From assembly GCA_031835245.1 (NCBI GenBank), contig JAVKOQ010000452.1, positions 1 through 36,271 of the forward strand: 36,271 nucleotides of DNA. The letters are read 5' to 3'. A model generated the notes under the pieces. That model saw only the letters and a list, made by a program, of their open reading frames with translations, was not told the DNA's origin and searched no databases. Positions 21,617 through 30,031 of this stretch are shown piece after piece. This stretch comes from Balamuthia mandrillaris (lineage: Eukaryota; Discosea; Longamoebia; Balamuthiidae). Position 1 is the stretch's first letter. Each line of letters opens with the position of its first letter. The position numbers and the translations under genes were made by a program.

Positions 21617-21748
21617 GCTTTCTTGTTGTGTTTTCCCAACGAGCTTTTGTTTTTGTTTCAACAAACAAACAAACAAACTTCTTCGCTTTTGCTTGCTTTC
21701 GTTCTGCTCTTTCTTTCTTTCTGTCTCTCTTCTGTATGCTTTCTTCTA

Positions 21749-22381
21749 TCAAAAGGAGCGCCACCCTGTTGTGCTTGTGGTTGAGGAGGAAGAAGGCCGC
21801 CGAGGTTGGTGCTCAAACGCGCGAAAGACCCTTCGAGAAGGGGCGGTGGTGCCGGCGGTCTCCTCGTTGAGCCACCAGCCAAAGAACAGCGGGGCAATGA
21901 GCTCCGCCAACAACAGGGGAGCGAACAAGAGAGGCTGCCATCGCTCCAGCTCCCCGCCGCAAACGGCGTAGTACCAACCGACCTCCAAGAGGGCGGAGAG
22001 GAGGCCCCAAAAGAGGCCCGTGCGAACGGCGGCGGCTTTCCACAGGTGAGGGTCTCGCCTGGGGGTGGTCAGGTAGTAGGAGGCAACGCAGACGGCCACC
22101 ACGCCGACCCCTGCCTTCCAGAAGAGCTTGGAGACATCGCCCTTCAGGCCCACCACCACGTAGCTGAAGGGGGTGTTGAAGACGAGGACCGCATGCACGG
22201 CCAACCACCAGTAGAACAGGGTTTGCCAGGAGTGTGGTTCGTCGGCGTGGTGGTGGGGGTCTGAGGGAAGGCCGTCATATTCGTCGTCGCTGTCGCTGGC
22301 CACTTTGATCTCCTCGTCTTCCTCCTCTTCCTCTTCCTCTTCCTCCCATTTCAGCTCAACGGTGGTGGCTTTCTTCTTCAT
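21749..22381 (-). CDS. Four-helix membrane protein, unknown family
   Basis: A single-exon 210-residue protein starts at ATG 22381. A basic start and a long acidic run (poly-Glu, about 13-21) precede a His-rich patch (DPHHHADEPHSW). Four hydrophobic segments follow: around TLFYWWLAVHAVLVF, LFWKAGVGVVAVCVA, GLFWGLLSALLEVGWYY and LLFAPLLLAELIAPLFFGWW. The tail is a Ser/Thr-rich segment. Regular helix spacing and uninterrupted coding support a real gene. I cannot assign it; a small transporter-like or TMEM-type protein would fit. It shares its upstream region with the doubtful plus-strand gene at 22557. Confidence 0.75.
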   Translation of the reverse strand: MKKKATTVELKWEEEEEEEEEDEEIKVASDSDDEYDGLPSDPHHHADEPHSWQTLFYWWLAVHAVLVFNTPFSYVVVGLKGDVSKLFWKAGVGVVAVCVASYYLTTPRRDPHLWKAAAVRTGLFWGLLSALLEVGWYYAVCGGELERWQPLLFAPLLLAELIAPLFFGWWLNEETAGTTAPSRRVFRAFEHQPRRPSSSSTTSTTGWRSF

Positions 22382-22556
22382 TTCTTGGCCTTGCCCCTTT
22401 TATTTTATCCGCTTACCCCTAAAATCCTTCCAAGAAAAACGTTTAAAACTTTTACATGTAAGTTTTATACTACGTACGAAACTTTTATTCTACGTTAAAA
22501 AACCTTTTGCTGCCCGTACACCGCCCAGTTGAAGTTGTTGAGTCGAAAGCACAAAC
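22382..22556. promoter_or_regulatory. Presumed divergent promoter with a near-palindrome
   Basis: This 175-bp A/T-rich stretch lies between the four-helix protein (minus) and the possible gene at 22557 (plus). It contains the perfect palindrome TTACATGTAA (22452-22461) flanked by matching AAACTT and GTTT, and two similar blocks, TTTTATACTACGTA and TTTTATTCTACGTT, about 25 bp apart. There is no CRE site here, unlike in the two divergent promoters at the left of the window. The regulatory role is inferred. Confidence 0.35.
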
Positions 22557-22889
22557 ATGGGAAAGAGGAGGATCCAATCTGTACCCCAAAATGAGGATGA
22601 GCACACCCGCGAGCGGTGCGTCTATCAACAACTACAAAAGTATGCATCCAACAACGAACCCAGTGGGATCATAGAAAGAGAGAGAGTGATGCCTTCCGCC
22701 TCGAAATGCTTTCTGCTCTTCCTACGATCCCTCATCATTCAAACAAACCCCATAAGCGAAGACGACGGTGATCATTTTAGAGCGAGCAAACGGGTTGTTG
22801 AAACTAACAGTGGATGCAGCAAATACTCCTTTCTGCTCTTTATGAATGTGCAAAGAAGCTGCAACACAACTAAAAGCAACGTGCAATAA
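22557..22889 (+). CDS. Doubtful small gene with a frame change at an AG run
   Basis: ATG at 22557 opens MGKRRIQSVPQNEDEHTRER and continues as a plausible charged helix to about EPSGIIERE. Beyond an AG dinucleotide run (22677-22686) the original frame turns into implausible hydrophobic text. A frame offset by two bases reads ESDAFRLEMLSALP and ends KPHKRRRR, much more protein-like, up to a possible GTGATC donor near 22772. A change in the length of the AG run would reconcile the two. A further exon near 22822 (ILLSALYECAKKLQ) is possible. This may be a frameshifted gene, a sequencing slip in a dinucleotide run, or chance. No family recognised. Confidence 0.33.
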   Translation: MGKRRIQSVPQNEDEHTRERCVYQQLQKYASNNEPSGIIERERVMPSASKCFLLFLRSLIIQTNPISEDDGDHFRASKRVVETNSGCSKYSFLLFMNVQRSCNTTKSNVQ

Positions 22890-23024
22890 TTATTACAATG
22901 TCGAATTAAACGAGGGAGCCCTGCAGAAAGGACCCGTGATTCATTTCCTTTCCCCTAGAGAACACCCCTGCTCTTCACTTCTTTCCACAAGATCTGTCTT
23001 CGCCGGGTGTACTGTACTTGCTCT

Positions 23025-24423
23025 CTATGTTGTAGATGAAGCAGGCGGCTTCATTGTTTGAAGCTTGGCCTTTAAGTTGGAAAGAGCTTCTTGTGTTTTG
23101 TGCATCAAGTCCCGGGCACTTCTGGGACAATGACGAAAACGATGAGCTTTGCCTTGCTCTTCCGTTTTATCATAGTTCCGCTTGGCGCGCCGAACGGCCT
23201 CTCCCAATTTTGCGCATGGGTGGCAACAATGGCTCTGCGGTGGGTACTGTGCTAGCCAATTTCCTTCACAGTCGTTGGAGACGATTTGGTGTGGAAGGTT
23301 ATCCACATAGTGGACGAAACCAAGTCTCTTACGTTTGTTGCCAATGATCCCTCCTTTTCCCCACCAATCCACTGCAAACTGGCGCAGTGCTAGTGTTCCA
23401 GTATAACCACAGCACATCCGTCCTTCACAAACGGATGAGGATGGGCTTGTCTTCTTTCTCTTTGTTGGTCTTATAGCAGGTGGGTTCTCCTGGTCTCGTT
23501 TTTTGTTGTTCTGGTCCATGATGATCGCTCTCATGGTTGGTGAACATGGTTCTTCATATTCTTCTGAAGATGAAATGTGGTTGAGTTGGCGGTTCACCTC
23601 AGCAAGAGAGCCGAATACAGAGAATCTTTCGGGGTGCTCCACCGCGTGTGGAAGCTCTGCTGCAAGCCTTCCATGAAGCTTGTTCAAATCTTCCTGCATA
23701 TGGCTTTTTGGAGCTGAGGGTGCCATGTCTTCATCCAACGGCTTTATCCGATGAAGTTGTGCCGAAACATCAGCCATTATTGGTGATGGTGGTCGTTCAG
23801 GAGAACGTGCCGCTGTTGATGGTATGCTCTCCGCGGGGATGCTTTCCAACGGCTTTGAGGGCATGCGGCTTGAGGTGGAAGCAGAGGGTGTGCAGTTGGA
23901 GAGCATGGGGGAAGACATGGACTCCCGCAAAAGCGAAGGAGTAGGAAGCACCATCGAACTGTTTGTGGGAGTTAAAGGTAGCATGGGGGTTGTTGAGGAA
24001 GGGTCCAAGGGCAGTGTCGATTGCACAGCTGTTGCCCTTCCCTCAACGGCTCGCCTTTCAGAGGGGACGCCTCCTTCAGAATCCAAAGCCAACACGCCTC
24101 CTTCTGTTGCTGGCATGTTTTCTGCCACAGAGGTTGGAGGGGTGGAGATCACCCCTGAAGGAGCAGAAGGCATGGCTGGGGCAAAAAGTATACTGCCACG
24201 AACCACTGAAAACACAAAAAAATAGCTGGTTAGCAACCTGCGTGTAGGAGGAACATGTACGCACACTACTATTACGATTTTGCACAAGCCATCGCTTGTG
24301 ATTTGTCCAGGCCCGGGACTTCTTGGTGGGCGGCAGCTTCCAGCCACAGCTGCATTGATCCTCCGCGCGAAGGTGGGTCTTATTAATGTGGATAATAAAA
24401 GCTCTCTTCCTTGCCGCCTCCAT
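23025..24423 (-). CDS. Cys/His-rich protein of unknown family, two exons
   Basis: Exon 1 (24423-24261) starts MEAARKRAFIIHINKTHLRA and contains QCSCGWKLPPTKKSRAWTNH. Exon 2 (24205-23025) follows a TTTTTTTGTGTTTTCAG acceptor in matching phase (a donor six bases earlier, ending at 24267, also fits). The product is 447 residues. After a long Ser/Pro/Thr-rich linker with repeated SMSSP- and SIPS-like steps, the C-terminal 130 residues are dense in Cys and His: CEGRMCCGYTGTLALRQF, VHYVDNLPHQIV, SHCCHPCAKLGEAV and FRHCPRS, ending in a helix. The spacing suggests one or two metal-binding modules, with one Cys cluster at each end of the chain. A basic KRKK patch suggests nuclear location. Not recognised as a known zinc finger. 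Confidence 0.68.
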
Positions 24424-24502
24424 CCTTGGATTTTCCAACCAGTTAAAAAGCAACACAAGAGTGGGCTTGCTTCTAGCTTCCTACCTCGTTATCTGCTTCT
24501 CT

Positions 24503-24503
24503 T

Positions 24504-24549
<46 letters not shown>
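24503..24549. repeat. CT microsatellite upstream of the Cys-rich gene
   Basis: A CT run of about 47 bp lies 80 bp upstream of the minus-strand start codon at 24423. On that gene's sense strand it reads as GA, so it is the exception to the intronic CT pattern and more likely lies in the promoter or leader. Confidence 0.9.
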
Positions 24550-24551
<2 letters not shown>

Positions 24552-25310
24552 AGCGGTTATGTACAACTTGCGTCTCTTCAATGAAACCGAGGAACACCTC
24601 TTCATGCCCTATACAGCCTGCAGGACCGGTTCCTGGCCTGAGGGAAGGATCCTATATTGGGGATGCAGGAAGAACCTGGGGCCTGCTGCCTGGGTATCCC
24701 TGTCCTGTAGGAGGACAACCTCAAGGGCCAGCATGAAGTCCAGAGGATGAGCTGCTTCTCCATAGAAAAGACGACGCAGGCCTCCTTCCTGAGCAGCCAA
24801 GCACACTGGCCCAATTTGCGTTCAACGGGATTCGAACGTGCGGCACATATTGCATGCTGTACAACTTGTTGCCGATTTCAGCTCCCCAACAGCACAGCAG
24901 GGAACGACCTACGCGCAACGGTTTGGTTCGGAGGTGGTCCTTGTCGACACCAATTCTCCCCGCAAACAGGGACTTTATCTGCCGCCCTTCCTTTCCCTTG
25001 CCATTTCCTTTCATTCCATATGACCAACGCGCAATGGTTTGGTTTGGCAGTGATCCTTGTCGACACTAATTTTCCCCACTAGAAGTAGCATGGAGGCATA
25101 GGGACTGTTTTGCTGCCCTTTCTTCCCTTGTCATTTCCTTTCTGCCATATAGACAATTTTCAGTGGCCAAGTTTCCAGTTTTCCCCGCTTTGTCCGCACA
25201 AAAGAAAAAAGTAGCGAGCAGCCACGGGGCCACCTTGTTCCTTCTCCTCCTCCACTACCTCCTTCTTCTTCTTCTTCTTCTTTGCTGCTAGGTTCCCTGG
25301 TTGGCCAAAG
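24550..25310. other. Unassigned island between the Cys-rich and F-box genes
   Basis: This 760-bp stretch holds no gene I can name. 24609-24806 on the minus strand reads as a protein-like frame (GLRRLFYGEAAHPLDF, ALEVVLLQDRDTQAAGP) but lacks an ATG and splice evidence. 24905-25150 is a diverged tandem duplication. A minus-strand GTTCGAATCCC motif at about 24826-24836 resembles a tRNA B box without a foldable tRNA around it. 25200-25310 is a pyrimidine-rich leader (CTTCTT repeats) for the F-box gene. An exon of an unseen gene or a decayed repeat are both possible. Confidence 0.5.
24905..25150. repeat. Diverged tandem duplication, about 118 and 130 bp
   Basis: Two adjacent units (about 24905-25020 and 25021-25150) share TTTGGTT, CCTTGTCGACAC, CCCC, ACGCGCAA and a common end TTTCCTTTC...CCATAT. 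By eye they are about 80% identical outside a roughly 13-bp length difference, with mostly C/T and G/A changes. In one frame the units read AQRFGSEVVLVDTNSP and AQWFGLAVILVDTNFP. No coding gene is evident. Confidence 0.75.
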
Positions 25311-27150
25311 ATGAAGTACGTTTGATTCTTGTGTTGGTCGGCATCCTTTTTTTAAAAAAAAAATGAAAAAAAATTACTAAAACAAACAATCTCTCGTGAA
25401 ATGTTGTTGGTGTGGGGTATGACCTCTAAAGTATCAATCAGTGCTTTGATGATGGCGGTCTGCTCACCATCATGTCCTTTTTGGACGTTGCCTCGCTGGG
25501 CAGGTGCCACTTGGTCTGCCAAAAGTGGAAGCAAATAGCCGGCGACCACACCTTATGGCGTGCTGCCTGTTATGACCTGCTGTTGAACGGGCTGAGTGAA
25601 GGAGAGACAGAGACCTTCCATAAGGTCGCGACCGACGTTGCTGCGTTGGATGAAAAAGGTGCCGTGAACCAACAAGCAGAGAAGTGTCTTCGCATAGATC
25701 CACAACAGTGTGGCTTTCCCAACGAACCCACCAGCTGGCAACTGCTATTTAGCCACTTTGTACACATTCTCTCTATCTCCTCTTCTTCCACTTCTTGTTC
25801 TTTGTTGTCTTCTTCTTGCCTCTTGCTTCTTCTTCATCGTTGGATTCATTGTTCTCTTCTCTGCTCTAATACCTGTTTCAAATCGCAGTTATCAGCCCAC
25901 ATAGTGGATCCAAGATCATCCACTTCCCCTCCAAGCAAATGGCCCAAACGTTATTCCACTCTCTCTCGGGCAGTATCCGCAGCTACACGAGAGCAACCCT
26001 TCATCTACTTACTGCCAGGCCTTCACGCTGCCTATTGCAACGGGGGAGGAGGCGTTAGGACGGATGAAGAAGCTGATGTATGCAACAAACCGGTCAAGAT
26101 AAGAGGGCTGGGCCGACGCCCCAGCGATGTGGTCATCTCGCCAGCTGCCACGTTGGAGTACCGAGACACGATGCTTCGACTTAGTGGGTGGTGTGCCTTG
26201 GAGTTTTCGGGACCGCCATCTCCCTCTTCTGCTAGACTATTGCATCGGCAAAGAAGGAAGGAAGATCTTTTCGATGGTGACGCTGAGAACGAAGATGAGA
26301 AGAGATGGGTGGAACATGCGGTGGGATACACTGAAGAAGAACTAACAGAGTTATTGGATGAGACAAAGGAGAACTCTTTGAATCGACCGCTGTTAAAAGG
26401 AGTAAAGTTGCTGCACGACGCTGGGCATGCCATTTGCATCGGCAGAGGTTCCTCTGTAATTATCAAAGACTGCGAGTTTGAAAACAATCCAAAGGAAGAA
26501 GAAGATGAAGAGGAAGCAAAGGAGGAAGAGACCACTTCAACCCATGACGAGGCTGAACATGACTCTGCAAGAGAAGAGGAAACGAGGGATAGAACTACTG
26601 TAGCGTTGGAAGCTCTTCTTCAAGGAAGAATCATATCTGCCAGTGCGCTTCGGTCCGGAGGATCTTGCGTTAATATCTTTGGAAGCCAGACCGACACCAT
26701 TTTGTACAGATGTAAAATTTTGAATGCTGGTAACTTTCTTTATCTTTCGCTTTGCCTCATTTGGAATCTACTAAACACAAAACATACAAAGGCAAACATG
26801 GAATCTTTATAGGAGAAGAAGCCACAGCATGCGTGATCGACAGCTCCGTTAGCAACACGGAGCACAGCGGAGTTCATGCTCGTTCTCTAGGTCGAGCGTT
26901 GATCCGCTCGTGCAGCATCCAAAACTGCCAACACCACGGCGTGTTTGTGAACGAGGACGGCATTGCCGTCGTGGAAGACAGCACCATTTCGGATGTTGCT
27001 GGTGATGGCGTTCATGTCTTTGATTCCAATGAAGGAGCAGAGCAACATCGCCAAAGGGCTTTTTGCAAGCAACGAAGAAACGTGCTGCGCAACTGTGCCC
27101 ACTCCAAGGTAGGCCCAACCACCAGCGCCTCCGATTGTATAATCGCTTGA
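25311..27150 (+). CDS. F-box protein with right-handed beta-helix repeats
   Basis: Proposed exons: 25311-25315 (ATGAA only), 25432-25759, 25889-26729 and 26792-27150, 510 residues in consistent phase. The F-box is GGLLTIMSFLDVASLGRC followed by HLVCQKWKQIAGDHTLWR, which normally binds SKP1 in SCF ubiquitin ligases. The rest has right-handed beta-helix (parallel pectate-lyase-like) steps: YLLPGLHAAYC, KPVKIRGLG, HAICIGRGSSVIIKDCEFENN, KHGIFIGEEATACVIDSS, HSGVHARSLGRALIRSCS and HHGVFVNEDGIAVVEDST. F-box plus beta-helix is the FBXO10/11-like plan. A Glu-rich loop interrupts the helix. The five-base first coding exon is inferred from phase and could be wrong. The 3' end is uncertain: reading through stops at 27150, but a GTAGGC donor at 27109 may lead to a further exon near 27296. 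Confidence 0.8.
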
Positions 27151-27520
27151 AAGTCCCGATATCCGCATATGTAGATAACAAAACTGGAACCACGTGAATG
27201 AACGAATGCACACGTTCGCTTTATCTTTTTTCTTTTTTCTTTTTTCTTTTTTCTGTTTTCTTCTTCTTTTCTGTGTGTTTTCACCAAAAAAAGGAAAGAG
27301 TTCCCTAATTCCATGTAACCTTGGAAACTGGACGGGTGGTGTCCTTGGCAACGAAAACCCATGATCCGCCCCGAAGCGCATCGCAAAATTTCCTCAAAGT
27401 CTAAAAAAGCGGTATTAGCCTATTTCGGTGATTAAAATCTAAATGAAATAAATTGCCAAGAAAAAATAAGACGTCAAAAAAAAAAAGTAGCCGGAAGAGA
27501 GTAGCCAGCAGAGAGAGGCC
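27151..27520. other. Intergenic spacer with CTTTTT repeats
   Basis: This 370-bp spacer contains four to five CTTTTTT units at about 27225-27255. A short frame after the AG at 27295 (SSLIPCNLGNWTGGVLGNE) may be the last exon of the F-box gene. The leader of the next gene is A-rich. Nothing else is evident. Confidence 0.5.
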
Positions 27521-29308
27521 ATGAACGCCTTCCAACATGGGATGGGGGCAACCATTCCTGCGGCCGACCACTTGATGTTCTTCCATCCCAGAAATTCGTC
27601 CTATAGAATCACAACCAGCCTGTCTTTGGAGGAGGAGGAGGACGACCAAGACGACGACGTGGACGACGAGGAGGAGGAGGAGGACAGCTACTACTCAACC
27701 AACCCAACCGCTACCTCATCCTCACCCACCTCCTCCTCCTCCTCTTACATTTTCTCCAACTCTGCTTCCTCCTCTGGTGGCTCCCCACCTCTCTCAGGAG
27801 ACCAAGGTGCCTCGTTCACAGGTGGTGACGGCGAGGAAGAGGACGAGACAACGGACGCAGGCCTGTTGACATGGTCCTCCTTCTCTGACCTTGGCACCAT
27901 CATCATTCACCCTTCTCCCTGTCCTTCCAAAACTCCCTCCCCTCGTTTACTGCCACCTCCCCTCCCTTCTGGCTCTTCTGCCGCTTCCCTCCCCTCTGCA
28001 GCAGCATCTCCTTCCAATGCCCCTTCTCCGTCCATCCTTCAACAACTCAAAGAAACAACAGCCATTCAACTAACAAACGTAGAAAAAGAAAGAGAAAAAG
28101 AGAAATGTAGCATTAACCCATCTGCTTCTGCTCAGCCAACAACCAAGCTCTCCCTTCCTTCTTCTCCCTCAACTTCAACACATTCTTCTTCGTCTTATGC
28201 TGAGCCCTCCTCTGCTTCTCCTCTTACATCGTATGAACTCGTCGCGTTGGACCAAGATAAACGGCGTTCCCTTTCAAGCCAAAGACACACTGTAACTTCG
28301 ACTCCTTCTATCGCTCCCCCCTCTCGTCTTCCCATGCCGCTCTCTTCTTTGGCGGTAGGCTTCAGGTTGATCGCCTCCGTGGTCGCTCTCTTGTTCGGGC
28401 TGTTGTTGGCCTTGCTCACCACACCGCTTCGACAGCATGAACGGACTCTTCAGCAACAGCAACGACAGCAACAGGAAGAAGAGCAACAGAGATTGAACGA
28501 CATAAAGTTGGACCAAATACAACAACAAACGTTGGAAGAAGCACGCCGACAACTTGCAACTTTGGTTGTTCAGCAAGACGAGGAAGAAGAGGAAGAACGA
28601 ACAAAAGTGGAAGCAAAAGGAAAAGAAAAAGAAAGGGCTGGAGCAGAGGAAGCAGAAATGCAAGCGACAAAAACCGAAGAAAAAGGGGTAGAGAAGATGG
28701 ATTGGGTGGTGTGGCGCTCGGAGACAGGGAGTGTTATCATCAAGAAAGGGCCACGATCACCTGCAATTTCCAAGAAAAAAGTCGCACAAGGCCAACCAGG
28801 CATCTCCAAAGAGCTCTTTCCAGAAGGAGACGAAGAGCAAGAGGACGACAAGAAAAACAAAAAGCAGAAGAAACACAAAAAGAAAGACAAGAAAGACAAG
28901 AAAAAAAGACAGAGAAAAACCACATTTTCCCTTTGGCCCAAACGAAAGTCTAAGCAAGAACACACAAATGAATACGAAGAAGAGGAAGTGGAAGAGGAGG
29001 AAGAAAAAGATGTATCCTTCGAACCTACCAACACTCTGAAAAGCAAAAAGCGCTTTTTACGTTTGCCAAGCTTGCGAAGAGTCAACTCTGCTCCGTTAAG
29101 CCATCACCACGTCTCCGCGAGCCACAACAACGCCAACACCACCGACAACAATAACGGCAACATCCACAACACCAAGAAGCCATCCGCTCTCCATCGTTTG
29201 CAAATGTTTCGAAGGGTCAACTCGGCTGGTTTCATGTCCCTTCGACGGAGGAAGAAGAAGGCAGCAGCGGCAGCGGCGCTAAAAGAACAACATAACCAGC
29301 AGCCTTAA
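27521..29308 (+). CDS. Single-pass membrane protein with coiled coil and twin RRVNSA motifs
   Basis: An uninterrupted 595-residue frame, one of the few unspliced genes here. An acidic and Ser/Pro-rich disordered N-terminal half (1-275) leads to one strong membrane helix, LIASVVALLFGLLLALL (about 280-300). A Gln/Glu-rich coiled coil (305-390), a Lys-rich block (450-480) and a basic tail follow. The tail contains LPSLRRVNSAPLS (about 519) and LQMFRRVNSAGFMSLRR (about 564), two copies of the same motif. RRxxS is the consensus form for basophilic kinases such as PKA, and the amphipathic basic segments could also touch membranes. I recognise no family. GC-rich Glu codons at the start and Lys codons at the end give long shadow frames on both strands. 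Confidence 0.78.
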   Translation: MNAFQHGMGATIPAADHLMFFHPRNSSYRITTSLSLEEEEDDQDDDVDDEEEEEDSYYSTNPTATSSSPTSSSSSYIFSNSASSSGGSPPLSGDQGASFTGGDGEEEDETTDAGLLTWSSFSDLGTIIIHPSPCPSKTPSPRLLPPPLPSGSSAASLPSAAASPSNAPSPSILQQLKETTAIQLTNVEKEREKEKCSINPSASAQPTTKLSLPSSPSTSTHSSSSYAEPSSASPLTSYELVALDQDKRRSLSSQRHTVTSTPSIAPPSRLPMPLSSLAVGFRLIASVVALLFGLLLALLTTPLRQHERTLQQQQRQQQEEEQQRLNDIKLDQIQQQTLEEARRQLATLVVQQDEEEEEERTKVEAKGKEKERAGAEEAEMQATKTEEKGVEKMDWVVWRSETGSVIIKKGPRSPAISKKKVAQGQPGISKELFPEGDEEQEDDKKNKKQKKHKKKDKKDKKKRQRKTTFSLWPKRKSKQEHTNEYEEEEVEEEEEKDVSFEPTNTLKSKKRFLRLPSLRRVNSAPLSHHHVSASHNNANTTDNNNGNIHNTKKPSALHRLQMFRRVNSAGFMSLRRRKKKAAAAAALKEQHNQQP

Positions 29309-30031
29309 AAACCCAACCTGCAACAAAAAAAAAAATCCATCCCAAAATGTTTGTTGTAATAGTATTATGATCGTTTTGTAAAAAATATAAAATAAAAAAA
29401 ATAACCTTTCACCGCCAGATGTTCTTCCCCTTCCAGAAGAAGAAGGAAAGAACCTCCTCTTCTTTCTCTTCTTCCTTTTGCGTAGGCTCCTCTTGTTTCT
29501 TCTTCTTCTTCTTCCTCCTCCTCCTCCCTTCTTTTCCGGGTCACAGTGGAGAAGCAGACAGCGAGCGATAGAGATACGAGCATAGAGATGAGATTGCAAG
29601 CCACAGATAGGGAGAGAGGATAGGAGCGCGGAGAGGAGGGAGACCACACCCCAAGAGACACCGCTGGACCATTCTATTAGGTTGGAGGCTACAAATGAAT
29701 TGAATCCAATAAATTGAACGAATCTTTCCCAGAAGGAGAGAGGAAGAGACCCCTGGTGCTGCTGGTGGTAAGACTCTCGTCCGCGCACACCACGTTCCCT
29801 TCTCTCGCTCGGCTCTGCTCTGTTCTTTCTTTAATTATTTTTTTTTCCTTCCTCCCACCACAACACCTAGCTTTGGGGAGGAAAAGTATCAAGGTACAAA
29901 AAAAAAAATCTATTCTACATCTGTTTCTATCTTTTTTATTTCATGCGGGGAGGGGTGACCACAACGAAAACTTTGATTTATTCATTTTATTTTTTGAAAC
30001 AAAAAAATAAAATAACGCAGGGAGGGAGGGC
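29309..30031. other. Intergenic region with possible minus-strand small ORF
   Basis: This 723-bp gap lies between the single-pass membrane protein and the kelch gene. The minus strand has several overlapping frames with hydrophobic text. The best with a true ATG runs 29583-29365 (MLVSLSLAVCFSTVTRKRR, then poly-Glu, then GAYAKGRRERRGGSF). Its upstream extension also looks hydrophobic, so a spliced minus-strand membrane protein is possible, but no splice model is convincing. The right part (29890-30031) is A/T-rich and likely the kelch-gene promoter. Confidence 0.4.
29365..29583 (-). CDS. Possible 72-residue membrane micro-protein
   Basis: ATG at 29583 opens a hydrophobic signal-anchor-like segment (MLVSLSLAVCFSTV), then basic TRKRR, a nine-Glu run, a charged segment and a Phe/Tyr-rich end YFFYFIFFTKRS. 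The poly-Glu and Phe-rich parts derive from low-complexity DNA, so the frame may be accidental. It is listed only because nothing else explains the gap. Confidence 0.22.
   Translation of the reverse strand: MLVSLSLAVCFSTVTRKRREEEEEEEEEETRGAYAKGRRERRGGSFLLLLEGEEHLAVKGYFFYFIFFTKRS

Noticed and set aside
21806-22264. Plus-strand 152-codon frame opposite the four-helix membrane protein
   Set aside because: The minus-strand frame has regular membrane helices and an ATG with a sensible layout; the plus frame is its Gly/Glu-rich shadow.
24810-24905. tRNA-like sequence on the minus strand (GTTCGAATCCC B-box look-alike)
   Set aside because: The T stem does not pair, the anticodon loop lacks the expected U, and the acceptor ends do not match, so no tRNA can be supported; a decayed tRNA-derived repeat remains conceivable.
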